A stretch of DNA of 64,000 nt from assembly GCF_012271765.1 (NCBI RefSeq), contig NZ_VRKO01000014.1, positions 248,001 through 312,000 on the forward strand, read 5' to 3'. A program made the translations under genes and the position numbers. Positions within the stretch are counted from its first letter, which is position 1. Each line of letters opens with the position of its first letter. Positions 1 to 8,921 of this stretch are shown here, piece after piece. The DNA is from Erwinia rhapontici (GTDB taxonomy: Bacteria > Pseudomonadota > Gammaproteobacteria > Enterobacterales > Enterobacteriaceae). The notes beneath the pieces were generated by a model that did not search any database, was not told the DNA's origin, and saw nothing but the letters and a program-made list of their open reading frames with translations.

Positions 1-634
1 CACCCAGATCCAGGATGGACTGCTTTTTATCCGGTGTGGAGCTGAATGCGACCACTTCAGCGCCCATCGCCCGCAGAATCTTAATCGCGATATGGCCAAG
101 ACCGCCAATGCCGATGACGCCGACGCGGCTGGTGGCGGTAATGTTGCTCATCAGCAGTGGTTTAAACACGGTGATCCCCCCACACAGCAGTGGGCCTGCG
201 GTCGCCGCATCCAGGCTTTCTGGTAATGGGATCACCCACTGCCAGTCTGCACGCAGCTTCTCGGCGAAACCGCCGTTATTCAGAATTGTCGGGATGGTTC
301 CCTGTTCGCAGTTCACCTGCTCACCGTTAATGCAGGCATCGCAGTGCTGACAGCTTTTCGCCGTCCAGCCAATGCCCACGCGCTGACCCACAGACAGTCC
401 TTTGTTTTTTGCCGCATCCCCGAGCGCGGAGACACGTCCGATCACTTCATGACCGCCGATAGTCGGGTACTGAGAGATGCCCCATTCGTTATCGATCATC
501 GACAAATCGGAATGGCAGACGCCACAGTATTCCACCTCGACTTCCACTTCCTCTGCACTCAGCGCGCCTGCGTCGAACTCATACAGCTCCAGAGCCTGTC
601 CTGCTTTCATTGCTGCGTAGCTTTTAATTTTCAC
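1..634 (-). CDS. ahr: NADPH-dependent aldehyde reductase Ahr (YjgB), 3' end outside window
   Basis: Zinc-dependent medium-chain alcohol/aldehyde reductase that reduces aldehydes to alcohols with NADPH in the cytosol. About 211 N-terminal residues are present; the family is about 340, so the C-terminal third lies beyond base 1. Seen: the catalytic-zinc loop [12 protein letters not shown], a four-cysteine structural-zinc lobe ([15 protein letters not shown]) and the Rossmann motif GIGGLGH. Runs such as [11 protein letters not shown] and [12 protein letters not shown] match E. coli Ahr better than other CAD-type reductases. I chose the GTG at 632-634 because a GAGG motif lies six bases upstream; the first ATG is eight codons later and would shorten the conserved MKIKSYAA start. 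Transcribed leftwards, divergent from the autotransporter. Confidence 0.88.
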   Translation of the reverse strand, partial: MKIKSYAAMKAGQALELYEFDAGALSAEEVEVEVEYCGVCHSDLSMIDNEWGISQYPTIGGHEVIGRVSALGDAAKNKGLSVGQRVGIGWTAKSCQHCDACINGEQVNCEQGTIPTILNNGGFAEKLRADWQWVIPLPESLDAATAGPLLCGGITVFKPLLMSNITATSRVGVIGIGGLGHIAIKILRAMGAEVVAFSSTPDKKQSILDLG

Positions 635-1090
635 TTAATACCTCAGATTCAGTTTACGGTCAGGGCGAAGTGTAGCGCTATGAGGGCAGAAAGTTGGATT
701 TTTGCCGCACAAACTGCCCATCTGCGCCGATGAATGGGGATAATTTAGCCATTCCCTCCTGATTGAAGGGTGAAAAGTGTACGCCAGTTTTGCCGCAAAA
801 AGTGCGATATCCCTCTTACATGGTTCACTGTAATTCACTATTACCTTAGAGAAATCCTAATTCTGAAAAAATATCTTTCAGATAATCTGAGTGGCTACAG
901 CCTGTTTTTATTTTATTGTTTTTTATTTTTATTAGTGAGGCTTAATCGTTTTTTTTTCATTTTTTATTTCGAAGAATAAAGTACTTTCCTATTGTTAATT
1001 TATGAGTTAAACCCAATGGGGAATATGATGTTGTGACGTTTAAATGGACTGTTTTGTATTTATTGATGAGTTAAGTAATAAAGGGATTTT
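635..1090. promoter_or_regulatory. AT-rich divergent intergenic region between ahr and the autotransporter
   Basis: No gene is seen here. The stretch from about 840 to 1090 is very AT-rich with long T runs, unlike the flanking coding DNA, as is common upstream of horizontally acquired or H-NS-silenced surface genes (inference). It must carry the promoters of both divergent genes. An AAAGGG motif just before 1091 serves as the ribosome binding site of the autotransporter. Confidence 0.4.
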
Positions 1091-4000
1091 ATGCGAAAAA
1101 TGAATAAGCGATTTACCTGCAATATCGTGACGCTACTATTGTTTCCTCTGAGTGCTGCGGCAACATCACCATGGGAAGTTAACGATGGTCAGAAACTTCA
1201 GGTCAGTCAGGGAAATATGACCACGGGCAATAATCAGCCTGCGCTATCTGCCAGTGGTGAAAACAGCCACCTGGTGACGGACCCGAACCTCAACTTTATC
1301 ACTTCCGGCTCTGGCTCTTACGGTGTACGGGTCGTTCAGGGGGCGCAGGCTGACATCAATAAAGCCTCCATATCTACCCAGGGAAGCTATGGCAACGGTG
1401 CCAATGTTGTTCAGGGTACGCTCAACATGGATGGAACCAATATTCATGTTACCGGGATAAATGCTTATGGTATTTCGGCCACCGGAAATTCAACGCTGAA
1501 TCTCAGTAATACCCATATTACACTGGGGAACAGAATGAATGAGGGCATCGATATTGCTGGCGGAACGCTTAATGGTAATGGCCTGATATTAACGGCAAAT
1601 AGCCCCACCGTGTTGAATATGATAGAAATTTCTCAACAGGCTCAGGCAACGCTAAAAGATTCCCAAATTATTCTCAATGGCCTGAGCTCCAGTTTTGGTA
1701 TTCATGTTAATAACGCAACGCTGAATGCATCCGGTCTGATTATTAATGCGAGTAATCTGGGCCAGGGGATTCTGGTAGAAAAGAGCAACCAGGCCGGTTC
1801 TGCATTGACCCTGAATGACAGCAGTATCAGCACGACGGGGAGAACGGCCACCGCGATATCGACGCTAGGACAAAGTGTTCTCAATAACGTGAATATCAAC
1901 ACCACCGGTGATTTTGCCCATGGTGTGAGCCTGGAATATGCCGGTTCGGCGCAGGTTAACGGAGGTCATATCGAGACATCGGGTTCTGATGCTTACGGCA
2001 TCTGGACAACAACCAAAGATTCCTTGCTGCAGGTGAAGGATACGGTGTTCAGCATTTCAGGTGAGAACGGTATAGCGGTGGCAGCACAGGGCGGTAAAGC
2101 ATCACTCGACAATATTCAGGCCACGATCACCGGTGAGAGAGGTCGCGGTATTGTCACGGAAAGTCAGTTGGATGCAAAAAATATCAATGTGCTCACAACG
2201 GGGAACAACAGTACCGGTGTGCAGTCCAGCGGCGCAAAAGGTGATATGACGATAAGCAACTCATCGATTACCGCCACCGGAACGGGGGGTTCGGGGATGG
2301 CCGCAGCGCTCGGTGCGAAAATCAACGCCGACGGTATCAACATGACCATGAAAGGCGAAAAGAACATTGGGCTATGGTTGAGAAAGGGAACGCTCAACGT
2401 GGCGAACAGTACTATCGTCACGGCGGATGGCCCCGGATTATATACAGATGGTAACGCCCTCAGCGAGGCTGCCCTCGACAATACTCAGCTAGAGAATGGC
2501 GGCTTCAGTGCGTTTCAAATACTGGGCAGTGCGCTGAATCTGAATCTGAGCAACGGGACGGTCGCCACCGGAGGCAATGGCAATGTGCTTGAGGCTCTGA
2601 CCCTGAAAGACGCTCAGGGTACAGATGCCCGCAACAGCCAGGTGAATCTGATGGCAGATAACGCCACCCTGAATGGCAACGTGATATCAGATTCTGTGCG
2701 TAATCAGGTCAACCTCAATCTGCAAAACGGTTCGACTCTGACCGGCATGATGAAAAATGTCAGCAGTACCCTACTGGATTCGACCAGCACCTGGAATATG
2801 ACCGGGGATTCCGATCTGAATACGCTCCAGCTGGATGGCAAGGTTCTGTTTGATGGTCAGGATTTCCATACGCTGACCGTGAACAATAACCTGAGCGGCA
2901 GCGGCTATATTGGTATTCATACCCGGCTGGATGGCGACGATTCACCGAGCGATCGATTGAATGTGAAGGGCGATGCCACAGGCCATTTTACGGTAGATAT
3001 CACCAATCAGGGGGGGAAAGGGGCTGAGACACACATGGGTATTCCGGTCATTAACGTGGCGGGGGAAACGAAAGATGTCACCTTTACACAATCACAACCC
3101 TTACTGGCCGGGAACTATGAGTACTTCCTCAACCCGGTCAACAGCCATGAATGGTACTTACAGTCCAGCTATAAGCCCGTGGTCGACCCCAATGCACCCG
3201 CTCCCGAGGCACCCTATCGTCCAGAGACCAGTGGTTACCTGATTGGGCCTTATCTCAATGCGGCTTATGCTTACACGGCGGCCGGAACCTACCATCAGCG
3301 TCTTGGTGCCCGTCAGGAGGGCGAGGCCGCCTGGGGCCGCATCTATGGGCGGCATGATATCTACGGAGCAGGCCAGTTTGGGTATGACAGCACCACCGCC
3401 TTTATGCAGCTGGGGGGGGATCTGTGGCGGGGGAGTGTAACGCCTGACATTCAGGCGCGTTCAGGCGTGATGGTGACCCTCGGTGATATCCACAGCAGTG
3501 CACGTGACTATGCTCGTAGCCAGCGTAGTGGCTTGTCGGTCAATACCGGTAAAATTAATACCACGGCATACAGCCTTGGGGGGTATTTCACGGCTGATAA
3601 TGAGGAGGGGGCGTATCTGGATACCGTGGGTCAGGTCACCTGGTATCGTAACCACTACAAAAGTATCAACAACACCGGGCAAGGCAGCTACAGTACTCTG
3701 CTGTCGGCTGAAACGGGCGTTCCTTTTACCGTCAGCGGCGAGTTTAAGCTGGAACCTCAGCTGCAACTGATGGGGCAGTATCTGCACAATGGTGAAATCC
3801 GTGCGGGTGGTGCCAAAGTCGATCGCAGCCATGACGTCATGGGGCAGGCGCGTGGTGGGGTGAGGCTGTTTTATGATGCGCAGGATGTCCAGCCCTGGGT
3901 GCAGGTTGATACGGTGCAGCGGATGGGGAAAATTCCCAGTATCGCGATGAATCAGGAGAGTCTCTCACCGGATATTCACTCCGGCTGGTGGCAGCTGGGG

Positions 4001-4123
4001 ACGGGGATTCGCGGTCAGGTTAATCCGGCTCTCAGCCTGTACGCCGATGTGACCTACCAGCACAGCTATGGGCAGGGTGTGGAAGGCTACGGCGGGAATA
4101 TAGGGATGAAATACCAGTTCTGA
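1091..4123 (+). CDS. autotransporter (type Va) with beta-helical passenger and beta-barrel
   Basis: A 1010-residue surface protein. Residues 1-24 form a signal peptide (basic start, hydrophobic core, AAA cleavage region). Residues from about 25 to 690 are a passenger of short repeated Asn/Gly/Thr/Ser-rich strands (recurrent patterns of the type 'ISTTG..AxGI', 'LNxSNxxI'), typical of a pectate-lyase-like beta-helix. A Pro-rich linker near residue 700 leads to a C-terminal beta-barrel of about 270 residues ending in the aromatic KYQF, the usual outer-membrane signature. There is no visible protease catalytic triad, so adhesion or aggregation is more likely than proteolysis (inference). It stands alone, divergent from ahr. 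The passenger substrate or receptor cannot be told from sequence. Confidence 0.85.
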   Translation: MRKMNKRFTCNIVTLLLFPLSAAATSPWEVNDGQKLQVSQGNMTTGNNQPALSASGENSHLVTDPNLNFITSGSGSYGVRVVQGAQADINKASISTQGSYGNGANVVQGTLNMDGTNIHVTGINAYGISATGNSTLNLSNTHITLGNRMNEGIDIAGGTLNGNGLILTANSPTVLNMIEISQQAQATLKDSQIILNGLSSSFGIHVNNATLNASGLIINASNLGQGILVEKSNQAGSALTLNDSSISTTGRTATAISTLGQSVLNNVNINTTGDFAHGVSLEYAGSAQVNGGHIETSGSDAYGIWTTTKDSLLQVKDTVFSISGENGIAVAAQGGKASLDNIQATITGERGRGIVTESQLDAKNINVLTTGNNSTGVQSSGAKGDMTISNSSITATGTGGSGMAAALGAKINADGINMTMKGEKNIGLWLRKGTLNVANSTIVTADGPGLYTDGNALSEAALDNTQLENGGFSAFQILGSALNLNLSNGTVATGGNGNVLEALTLKDAQGTDARNSQVNLMADNATLNGNVISDSVRNQVNLNLQNGSTLTGMMKNVSSTLLDSTSTWNMTGDSDLNTLQLDGKVLFDGQDFHTLTVNNNLSGSGYIGIHTRLDGDDSPSDRLNVKGDATGHFTVDITNQGGKGAETHMGIPVINVAGETKDVTFTQSQPLLAGNYEYFLNPVNSHEWYLQSSYKPVVDPNAPAPEAPYRPETSGYLIGPYLNAAYAYTAAGTYHQRLGARQEGEAAWGRIYGRHDIYGAGQFGYDSTTAFMQLGGDLWRGSVTPDIQARSGVMVTLGDIHSSARDYARSQRSGLSVNTGKINTTAYSLGGYFTADNEEGAYLDTVGQVTWYRNHYKSINNTGQGSYSTLLSAETGVPFTVSGEFKLEPQLQLMGQYLHNGEIRAGGAKVDRSHDVMGQARGGVRLFYDAQDVQPWVQVDTVQRMGKIPSIAMNQESLSPDIHSGWWQLGTGIRGQVNPALSLYADVTYQHSYGQGVEGYGGNIGMKYQF

Positions 4124-4143
4124 GTGCGTCAGGCTTGCCCCAT

Positions 4144-4176
4144 AAAAAAGGGCCGACCGGACAGGCCGGTCAGCCC
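4144..4176 (-). terminator. intrinsic terminator of proP
   Basis: Read on the minus strand, GGGCTGACCGG pairs with CCGGTCGGCCC (one G-U pair) around a 5-base loop and is followed by six T residues. On the plus strand no T run follows and the G-U becomes a C-A mismatch, so it mainly serves proP rather than the convergent autotransporter. Confidence 0.75.
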
Positions 4177-4194
4177 TCATCATCAGAATCAGAA

Positions 4195-5709
4195 CTACTC
4201 GTTAATACGCGGATGCTGATCAATCAGGCGGGAGCGTTTGGCTTCCAGCTCGCTAATCTGCTCACTAATATCTTCGATTTTCTGCTCAATGTTATCGTGA
4301 TGCTCCTGCAGGATCTCTTTCGCTTCAGCCATATCTGAAGCGGCAGGGGTGGCGCCACGCAGCGGCATATTGGCGGTTTCCTTCATCATAATCCCGGTCA
4401 CCAGGCCAATCACTGCCACGACCATCAGGTAGTAAGCTGGCATGTAAAGATTATTGGTGGTTTCTACCAGCCAGGCCACGGCGGTTGGCGTCAGACCCGC
4501 TACCAGTACGGAGATGTTAAAGGCACTGGCCAGCGCACTGTAACGGATATGGGTCGGGAACATGGCCGGCAGGGAAGAGGCCATCACGCCAGTGAAGCTG
4601 TTCAGGATCACCGCGAGGATCAGCAGGCCGGCAAAAATCAGCCCCATCACGCCGCTGTTAATCAGCATAAAGCACGGCACCGCCATCACCAGCAGCGCGA
4701 TGCTACCAATAATCACAAACGGACGACGGCCAAACTTGTCGCTCATCAGACCCATAACGGGCTGCACAAACAGCATACCCAGCATAATGGCGATGATAAT
4801 CATCACGCCATGATCCTCCGAGTAGTGCAGGTTATGCGACAGGTAGCTCGGCATGTAAGTCAGCAGCATGTAGTACGTGACGTTGGTGGCAATCACCAGG
4901 CCAATACAGGCCAGCAGGCTTTTCCAGTGCTTAGTGGCGATCTCTTTGAACGAGACTTTCGGGCCATCGGCCAGGCCTTCACGGTCGCCCTGTTCCAGCT
5001 TATCTACGTGCTGCTGGAACGCTGGCGTCTCTTCCAGCGCGTGGCGCAGGTAAAGCCCGATGATGCCTAACGGCAGAGCAACGAAGAACGGAATACGCCA
5101 GCCCCACTCAAGGAAGTTTGCTTCGCCGATAATGGCTGAAATCAGCACCACCAGTCCCGCACCCAGAACGAACCCGGCGATAGAGCCGAAGTCCAGCCAG
5201 CTACCCATAAAGCCGCGCTTACGGTCAGGAGAGTACTCAGCAACGAAGATCGATGCGCCGGTATACTCACCCCCGACCGAGAAGCCCTGTGCCATTTTAC
5301 ACAGCAGCAGCAGGATCGGCGCCCAGATACCAATTGAGGCATAGGAGGGAATTAAGCCGATACAGAAGGTACTGATCGACATAATGATGATGGTGATAGA
5401 CAGGATTTTCTGGCGTCCGTACTTATCCCCCAGAGCGCCAAAGAACAAGCCACCTAATGGACGGATTAAGAAAGGAACGGAGAAGGTTGCTAAAGCGGCA
5501 ATCATTTGTGTGCCGGGATCGGCGCCTGGGAAGAAAACTTGCCCCAGTGCATAGGCAACAAAGCCATAAACACCGAAATCGAACCACTCCATGGCATTGC
5601 CTAATGAGGCGGCGGTGATCGCCTTGCGTAATCTGGTATCGTCAATGATGGTAACGTCTTTTAACCCAATCGGCTTGACACGCTTCCTACGTAGCTTCAT
5701 ATAGAGCAC
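4195..5709 (-). CDS. proP: osmosensing proline/betaine:H+ symporter ProP
   Basis: A 12-TM major facilitator of 504 residues (E. coli ProP 500) that imports proline, glycine betaine and related osmoprotectants with protons across the inner membrane. Seen: TM1 stretch GNAMEWFDFGVYGF, the MFS loop motif GDKYGRQK, and the family signature GGEYTGASIFVAEYSPDRKRG. The hydrophilic C-terminal tail (about residues 455-500) has heptad-spaced hydrophobics, matching the coiled coil that tunes osmotic activation in the E. coli protein. The start at 5709 gives a three-residue extension relative to E. coli; the internal ATG three codons on is an alternative. Monocistronic, with its own terminator at 4144-4176. 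ProP is activated by rising osmolality (known for the family). Confidence 0.97.
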   Translation of the reverse strand: MLYMKLRRKRVKPIGLKDVTIIDDTRLRKAITAASLGNAMEWFDFGVYGFVAYALGQVFFPGADPGTQMIAALATFSVPFLIRPLGGLFFGALGDKYGRQKILSITIIIMSISTFCIGLIPSYASIGIWAPILLLLCKMAQGFSVGGEYTGASIFVAEYSPDRKRGFMGSWLDFGSIAGFVLGAGLVVLISAIIGEANFLEWGWRIPFFVALPLGIIGLYLRHALEETPAFQQHVDKLEQGDREGLADGPKVSFKEIATKHWKSLLACIGLVIATNVTYYMLLTYMPSYLSHNLHYSEDHGVMIIIAIMLGMLFVQPVMGLMSDKFGRRPFVIIGSIALLVMAVPCFMLINSGVMGLIFAGLLILAVILNSFTGVMASSLPAMFPTHIRYSALASAFNISVLVAGLTPTAVAWLVETTNNLYMPAYYLMVVAVIGLVTGIMMKETANMPLRGATPAASDMAEAKEILQEHHDNIEQKIEDISEQISELEAKRSRLIDQHPRINE

Positions 5710-6129
5710 CCTGTAATTTTCTGTTTTTCCTGGATAAATATCTCGCCGCTGTGGTCAGACCCGTGGTGTGATTGACCGCTCACGGGAGAAAACCAACTGC
5801 AAAATGCGCCATCGTCAGGCATTGGTATGAGCCAATACGGTACGGCAGCGCACTCTGCCAGCTATACAGTATATAGGCTCTTCGCAAGCTGACATAATTT
5901 CAGTAAGAAACCTCTTATCTGAGATGGCAAAAATCGGCGTTTCCACAGCGGTTCATTCTGCGAATTAGCACTGTGCTGGAGAATTAAATGTGAGGTGTCA
6001 GTCATCTGTAGATTAATAAGTTAAGCTTATCATTGGCTTGGTGGGAATAATCTTAAAAAATTCCTCTTTCTGCTCTTGATCGGCTGTCATCTATCAGTAA
6101 TACTCGTCGCCGCCTTTTAGGGGGACGAT
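5710..6129. promoter_or_regulatory. divergent upstream region of proP and the 6130 gene
   Basis: About 420 bases with no convincing gene. It holds the proP promoter region on the left and, on the right, the ribosome binding site AGGGGG five bases before the GTG at 6130. Several AT-rich stretches could be promoters, but no site is clear enough to name. Confidence 0.35.
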
Positions 6130-6654
6130 GTGAGTCAGACCAAAAACAATAATTTCCAAAACCACTGGCTGATTATGTTGGACAGTGTTGAAGAAAATCT
6201 AAAGTATTATTGCCGTACTCACGTCTTATCCGATGGCGTTGCCAACGTGAACGGTGGCAAAACAGCGCAGACTAATGAGTGGCTTCACTGCGCCTCAAGC
6301 GTGGAAAATGTGCTGCAAACGTTGTCGCTGAACAGTGAAAATCTGGGTGAACAGGTCAAGGCACTGCGGGGAGAAGGGCTGGTATCCGGCCGGGCGTATC
6401 GTCTGATCCTGCGTTTCCAGTCATTAAGCGCGTTACTGGCTGAACGGACGGCCTCGGTGCAGGCCCGCGAACGGCATGCGGAATACCGCCAGCTGGCTGA
6501 CCAGATTATGCCAACGCTGGCGCGCATTAATAAACGTGTGGCTGCCCGCCGCCAGATGCTGGATGCCTGCGGCGAGGGGAGGCAATTCGTGGCGTGCCCG
6601 GCGGACGATACCATAGACGTCGCGCTGCGCGCTGCGCAAAAGCGTCGTATTTAA
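6130..6654 (+). CDS. hypothetical protein of 174 residues, helix-rich
   Basis: I do not recognise this protein. It has no signal peptide and no membrane segment, and is predominantly helical with many Leu, Ala, Arg and Gln. A basic Arg/Lys-rich C-terminal half (HAEYRQ, INKRVAARRQ, ending AAQKRRI) could form a coiled coil or contact nucleic acid (inference). The GTG start at 6130 is supported by an AGGGGG ribosome binding site five bases upstream; the overlapping ATG at 6128 opens a frame that stops at once. Convergent with the EAL gene, with stop codons only a few bases apart. Coding potential is supported by the strong RBS and normal codon use. Confidence 0.6.
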   Translation: MSQTKNNNFQNHWLIMLDSVEENLKYYCRTHVLSDGVANVNGGKTAQTNEWLHCASSVENVLQTLSLNSENLGEQVKALRGEGLVSGRAYRLILRFQSLSALLAERTASVQARERHAEYRQLADQIMPTLARINKRVAARRQMLDACGEGRQFVACPADDTIDVALRAAQKRRI

Positions 6655-6659
6655 TCGAC

Positions 6660-8231
6660 TCAGGGCTTGCTGCCATTGATATCGCGCTGCGCAATCCACT
6701 GCATCAGTTCCTCATTGCCCATCGGACGGGCATAGTAATAACCCTGAATGTACTCAACGCCGCGATTTTTCAGATATTCCAGCTGCATGTTACTTTCCAC
6801 ACCTTCTGCCACCACCTTCATCGCCAGCTTCTGCGCCAGCAGGATAATGGCATCCAGCACCGGCGTTTCGCCCTCAATCGATTCAATGGCGTTGACGAAC
6901 CCCTTATCGATTTTCAGATAGTCGATCGGGAACGTTTGCAGATAGGTCAGTGAACAGTGCCCGGTACCGAAATCGTCGATAGCCACCTTCATCCCCTCAC
7001 GACGCAGCTCCGACAGTTTTTTCCCGACCTCAATACCATCACGGATCAGGCTGCGTTCCGTCAGTTCCAGCGTAATGCAGGCGTTCAGATGGGCAATTTC
7101 GCGAGAGAAATGGCGCATATCGCTCACAAAGTCGGGGTGTTGCAGGTGTTCGGCAGCGAGGTTGATGCCCAGATTAAAACCGGGTGGAACCTGCCAGTCG
7201 GCACAGTCTTTGGCTACCAGCGTCAGCAGATGGCGGGTCAGCGGGATGATCATTCCTTCGTCTTCCGCGGCCGCGATAAAGATATCCGGGCGCACCCAGC
7301 TTCCGTCGGGGCGCTGCCAGCGCAGCAGCGATTCAGCCCCGGATAACTGCCCGGTCAGCTGGTTATAAACTGGCTGGTAATTCACCGTGAACTCATCATG
7401 GACAATGCCCCGGTGGATTTCGTCACGGAAGGAAGCCTTACGATTCAACCATTTATTGGTGATGACGACAAACAGCAGTGAAAGAATGATCGCCATCGGC
7501 AAGAAGGTGAACATTATCTGCCGCCAGCTTTGCAGTGCTTCAGCACGGGGGGCGGTGATGTTGATGGTAATCGGGTAACGGCTGGACTGGCTGGTATAGC
7601 TACTGGTGCCCAGAACACCCTGATAGATATACAAGGGTTTACCGCTGGAAATGCGGTAGCCACCGCCAAACTGCATGGTGATATGGTAGCCACGCTTAAG
7701 GCCGACGGCAGTCATAAAGTCGATCAGGTACTGACCATCAATGACAGCATAGGTGCCAAAGGTGGGGTCGGTTTCACGTATAAACACCACCGCAGGCCGA
7801 TCTTTCACACCAAAGGTTCCCGCAACGGACCATGACCATGACGGCGCGCTTCCGACCGGGAGCGCGCCTCGTACCATTGTTTCCAGGGTTCCCCGGGTGG
7901 TGCCAAAAGCGGAGGAGCAATAGATTTCGTTACCGCGGGTGAGACCTACGGAACGGAAGTAGGGGTAGAGCGTGCCGAACTGCTGGAGCTGCAGACGAAT
8001 ATCCGAGCACTCACGGGGACGGAACTGCTGCAAGAGGTCGGTCATCTTCCACGCAAGATCGCTGACATTATCCGCCTGAGCAAGTAGCATAGAGGCCGTG
8101 AGCGTTTGCTGGTGGATCACCGTTTTACGGGCTTCAATAAAGGCAAAAATAAGACAGAGTACCAGTGGCAACAGCCCGGTAAGAGTCAGCCAGATATACT
8201 TTTTCTTCTTCGGCTTTGCGAGAGCTTGCAA
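6660..8231 (-). CDS. CSS-motif EAL-domain cyclic-di-GMP phosphodiesterase
   Basis: Inner-membrane enzyme of 523 residues expected to hydrolyse c-di-GMP to pGpG and so favour motility over biofilm. TM1 spans about residues 12-32, a periplasmic sensor domain about 35-235 carries the CSS motif (residues 105-107, partner Cys near 75), TM2 spans about 240-258, and the EAL domain about 265-515. All EAL catalytic positions are visible: Glu in AESLLRW (E300), Asn in NLAAEHL, Glu in ELTER, Asp-Asp in DDFGTG, Lys in LKIDK, Glu in AEGVES and Gln in YIQGYYYARP. In E. coli CSS paralogues (PdeB/C/D/G/N) the redox state of the periplasmic cysteines controls activity. Which paralogue this corresponds to is not decided. 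Monocistronic. Confidence 0.9.
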   Translation of the reverse strand: MQALAKPKKKKYIWLTLTGLLPLVLCLIFAFIEARKTVIHQQTLTASMLLAQADNVSDLAWKMTDLLQQFRPRECSDIRLQLQQFGTLYPYFRSVGLTRGNEIYCSSAFGTTRGTLETMVRGALPVGSAPSWSWSVAGTFGVKDRPAVVFIRETDPTFGTYAVIDGQYLIDFMTAVGLKRGYHITMQFGGGYRISSGKPLYIYQGVLGTSSYTSQSSRYPITINITAPRAEALQSWRQIMFTFLPMAIILSLLFVVITNKWLNRKASFRDEIHRGIVHDEFTVNYQPVYNQLTGQLSGAESLLRWQRPDGSWVRPDIFIAAAEDEGMIIPLTRHLLTLVAKDCADWQVPPGFNLGINLAAEHLQHPDFVSDMRHFSREIAHLNACITLELTERSLIRDGIEVGKKLSELRREGMKVAIDDFGTGHCSLTYLQTFPIDYLKIDKGFVNAIESIEGETPVLDAIILLAQKLAMKVVAEGVESNMQLEYLKNRGVEYIQGYYYARPMGNEELMQWIAQRDINGSKP

Positions 8232-8539
8232 GCGGTTCCCCTGTTAGCTGCCTGAATGGATCGCAGCGGCGGTAGATGATTGAAAAATGCCTTTTACTAC
8301 CCGGTGGTTATCGGCGCACCGGGGCAATCACTAAATAAGTCCTTTTTGCTTGCGCTTATGCCTGATGTGACAGGCACACTGTGCATCAGCGTTATTATTA
8401 TGCAAAAAGCGGTTGAATTCACCATCACTCATACTGAAATCTTTACCACTCCTCTTTCTTTTCCACCCGAACGGCTGGGCTTGCAGCGCGTATCCTTCTG
8501 ACGTAGTTTATTTTTTTCACTACTCACGGAAGCCTGATA
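8232..8539. promoter_or_regulatory. divergent promoter region, EAL gene / cupin gene
   Basis: About 308 bases without a convincing gene, separating the divergent phosphodiesterase and cupin genes. It is moderately AT-rich, with a GGAAG motif before the cupin start. No operator was recognised. Confidence 0.3.
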
Positions 8540-8869
8540 ATGAAGATGAACGATATCCCTTTTGGCACCACGGACTGGTCAACGCTGACAGCAACGGAAC
8601 ATCCGGGAGAAACCGGTACGGCCTGGTGGCGGACTCAGCAGTTTGGTGAGGTTCGGGTGAGAAGGGTGGATTATACCGCCGGGTATCTGGCGGATCACTG
8701 GTGCAGCAAGGGGCATATTCTGCTGTGTCTGTCCGGTGAGCTACACACTGAGCTGGATGATGGCCGCGTGTTTACCCTGACGGCGGGGATGAGCTATCAG
8801 GTGGCGGATAACGCGGAAGCGCACCGTTCGTGGACCGACAGCGGTGCGCAGCTGTTTATTGTTGACTGA
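8540..8869 (+). CDS. small DHCW-motif cupin-fold protein
   Basis: A 109-residue single-domain cupin. The central motif DHWCSKGHILLCLSGEL and the later YQVADNAEAHRSWT give the two cupin strands, with histidines near residues 54, 60 and 93 that could bind a metal. The pattern matches the small family annotated as DHCW-motif cupin proteins, whose reaction is not established as far as I know. It stands alone between the phosphodiesterase and uxuA, divergent from the first and convergent with the second. A GGAAG motif precedes the ATG. A role in sugar-acid or small-molecule isomerisation would be a guess. Confidence 0.8.
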   Translation: MKMNDIPFGTTDWSTLTATEHPGETGTAWWRTQQFGEVRVRRVDYTAGYLADHWCSKGHILLCLSGELHTELDDGRVFTLTAGMSYQVADNAEAHRSWTDSGAQLFIVD

Positions 8870-8885
8870 TTTGTCTGCTTCACAC

Positions 8886-8910
8886 GGCAGGTGCCTTGTT
8901 TGCACCTGCC
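8886..8910. other. perfect hairpin between cupin gene and uxuA
   Basis: GGCAGGTGC and GCACCTGCC pair perfectly around a 7-base loop between two convergent genes. No T run follows on either strand, so it may protect mRNA ends or act as a weak terminator rather than a classical one. Confidence 0.4.
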
Positions 8911-8921
8911 TGAGATCGATA

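Noticed and set aside
4549..5070. A long open frame antisense to proP
   Set aside because: Lies wholly within proP; low-complexity His/Gln-rich product and no RBS.
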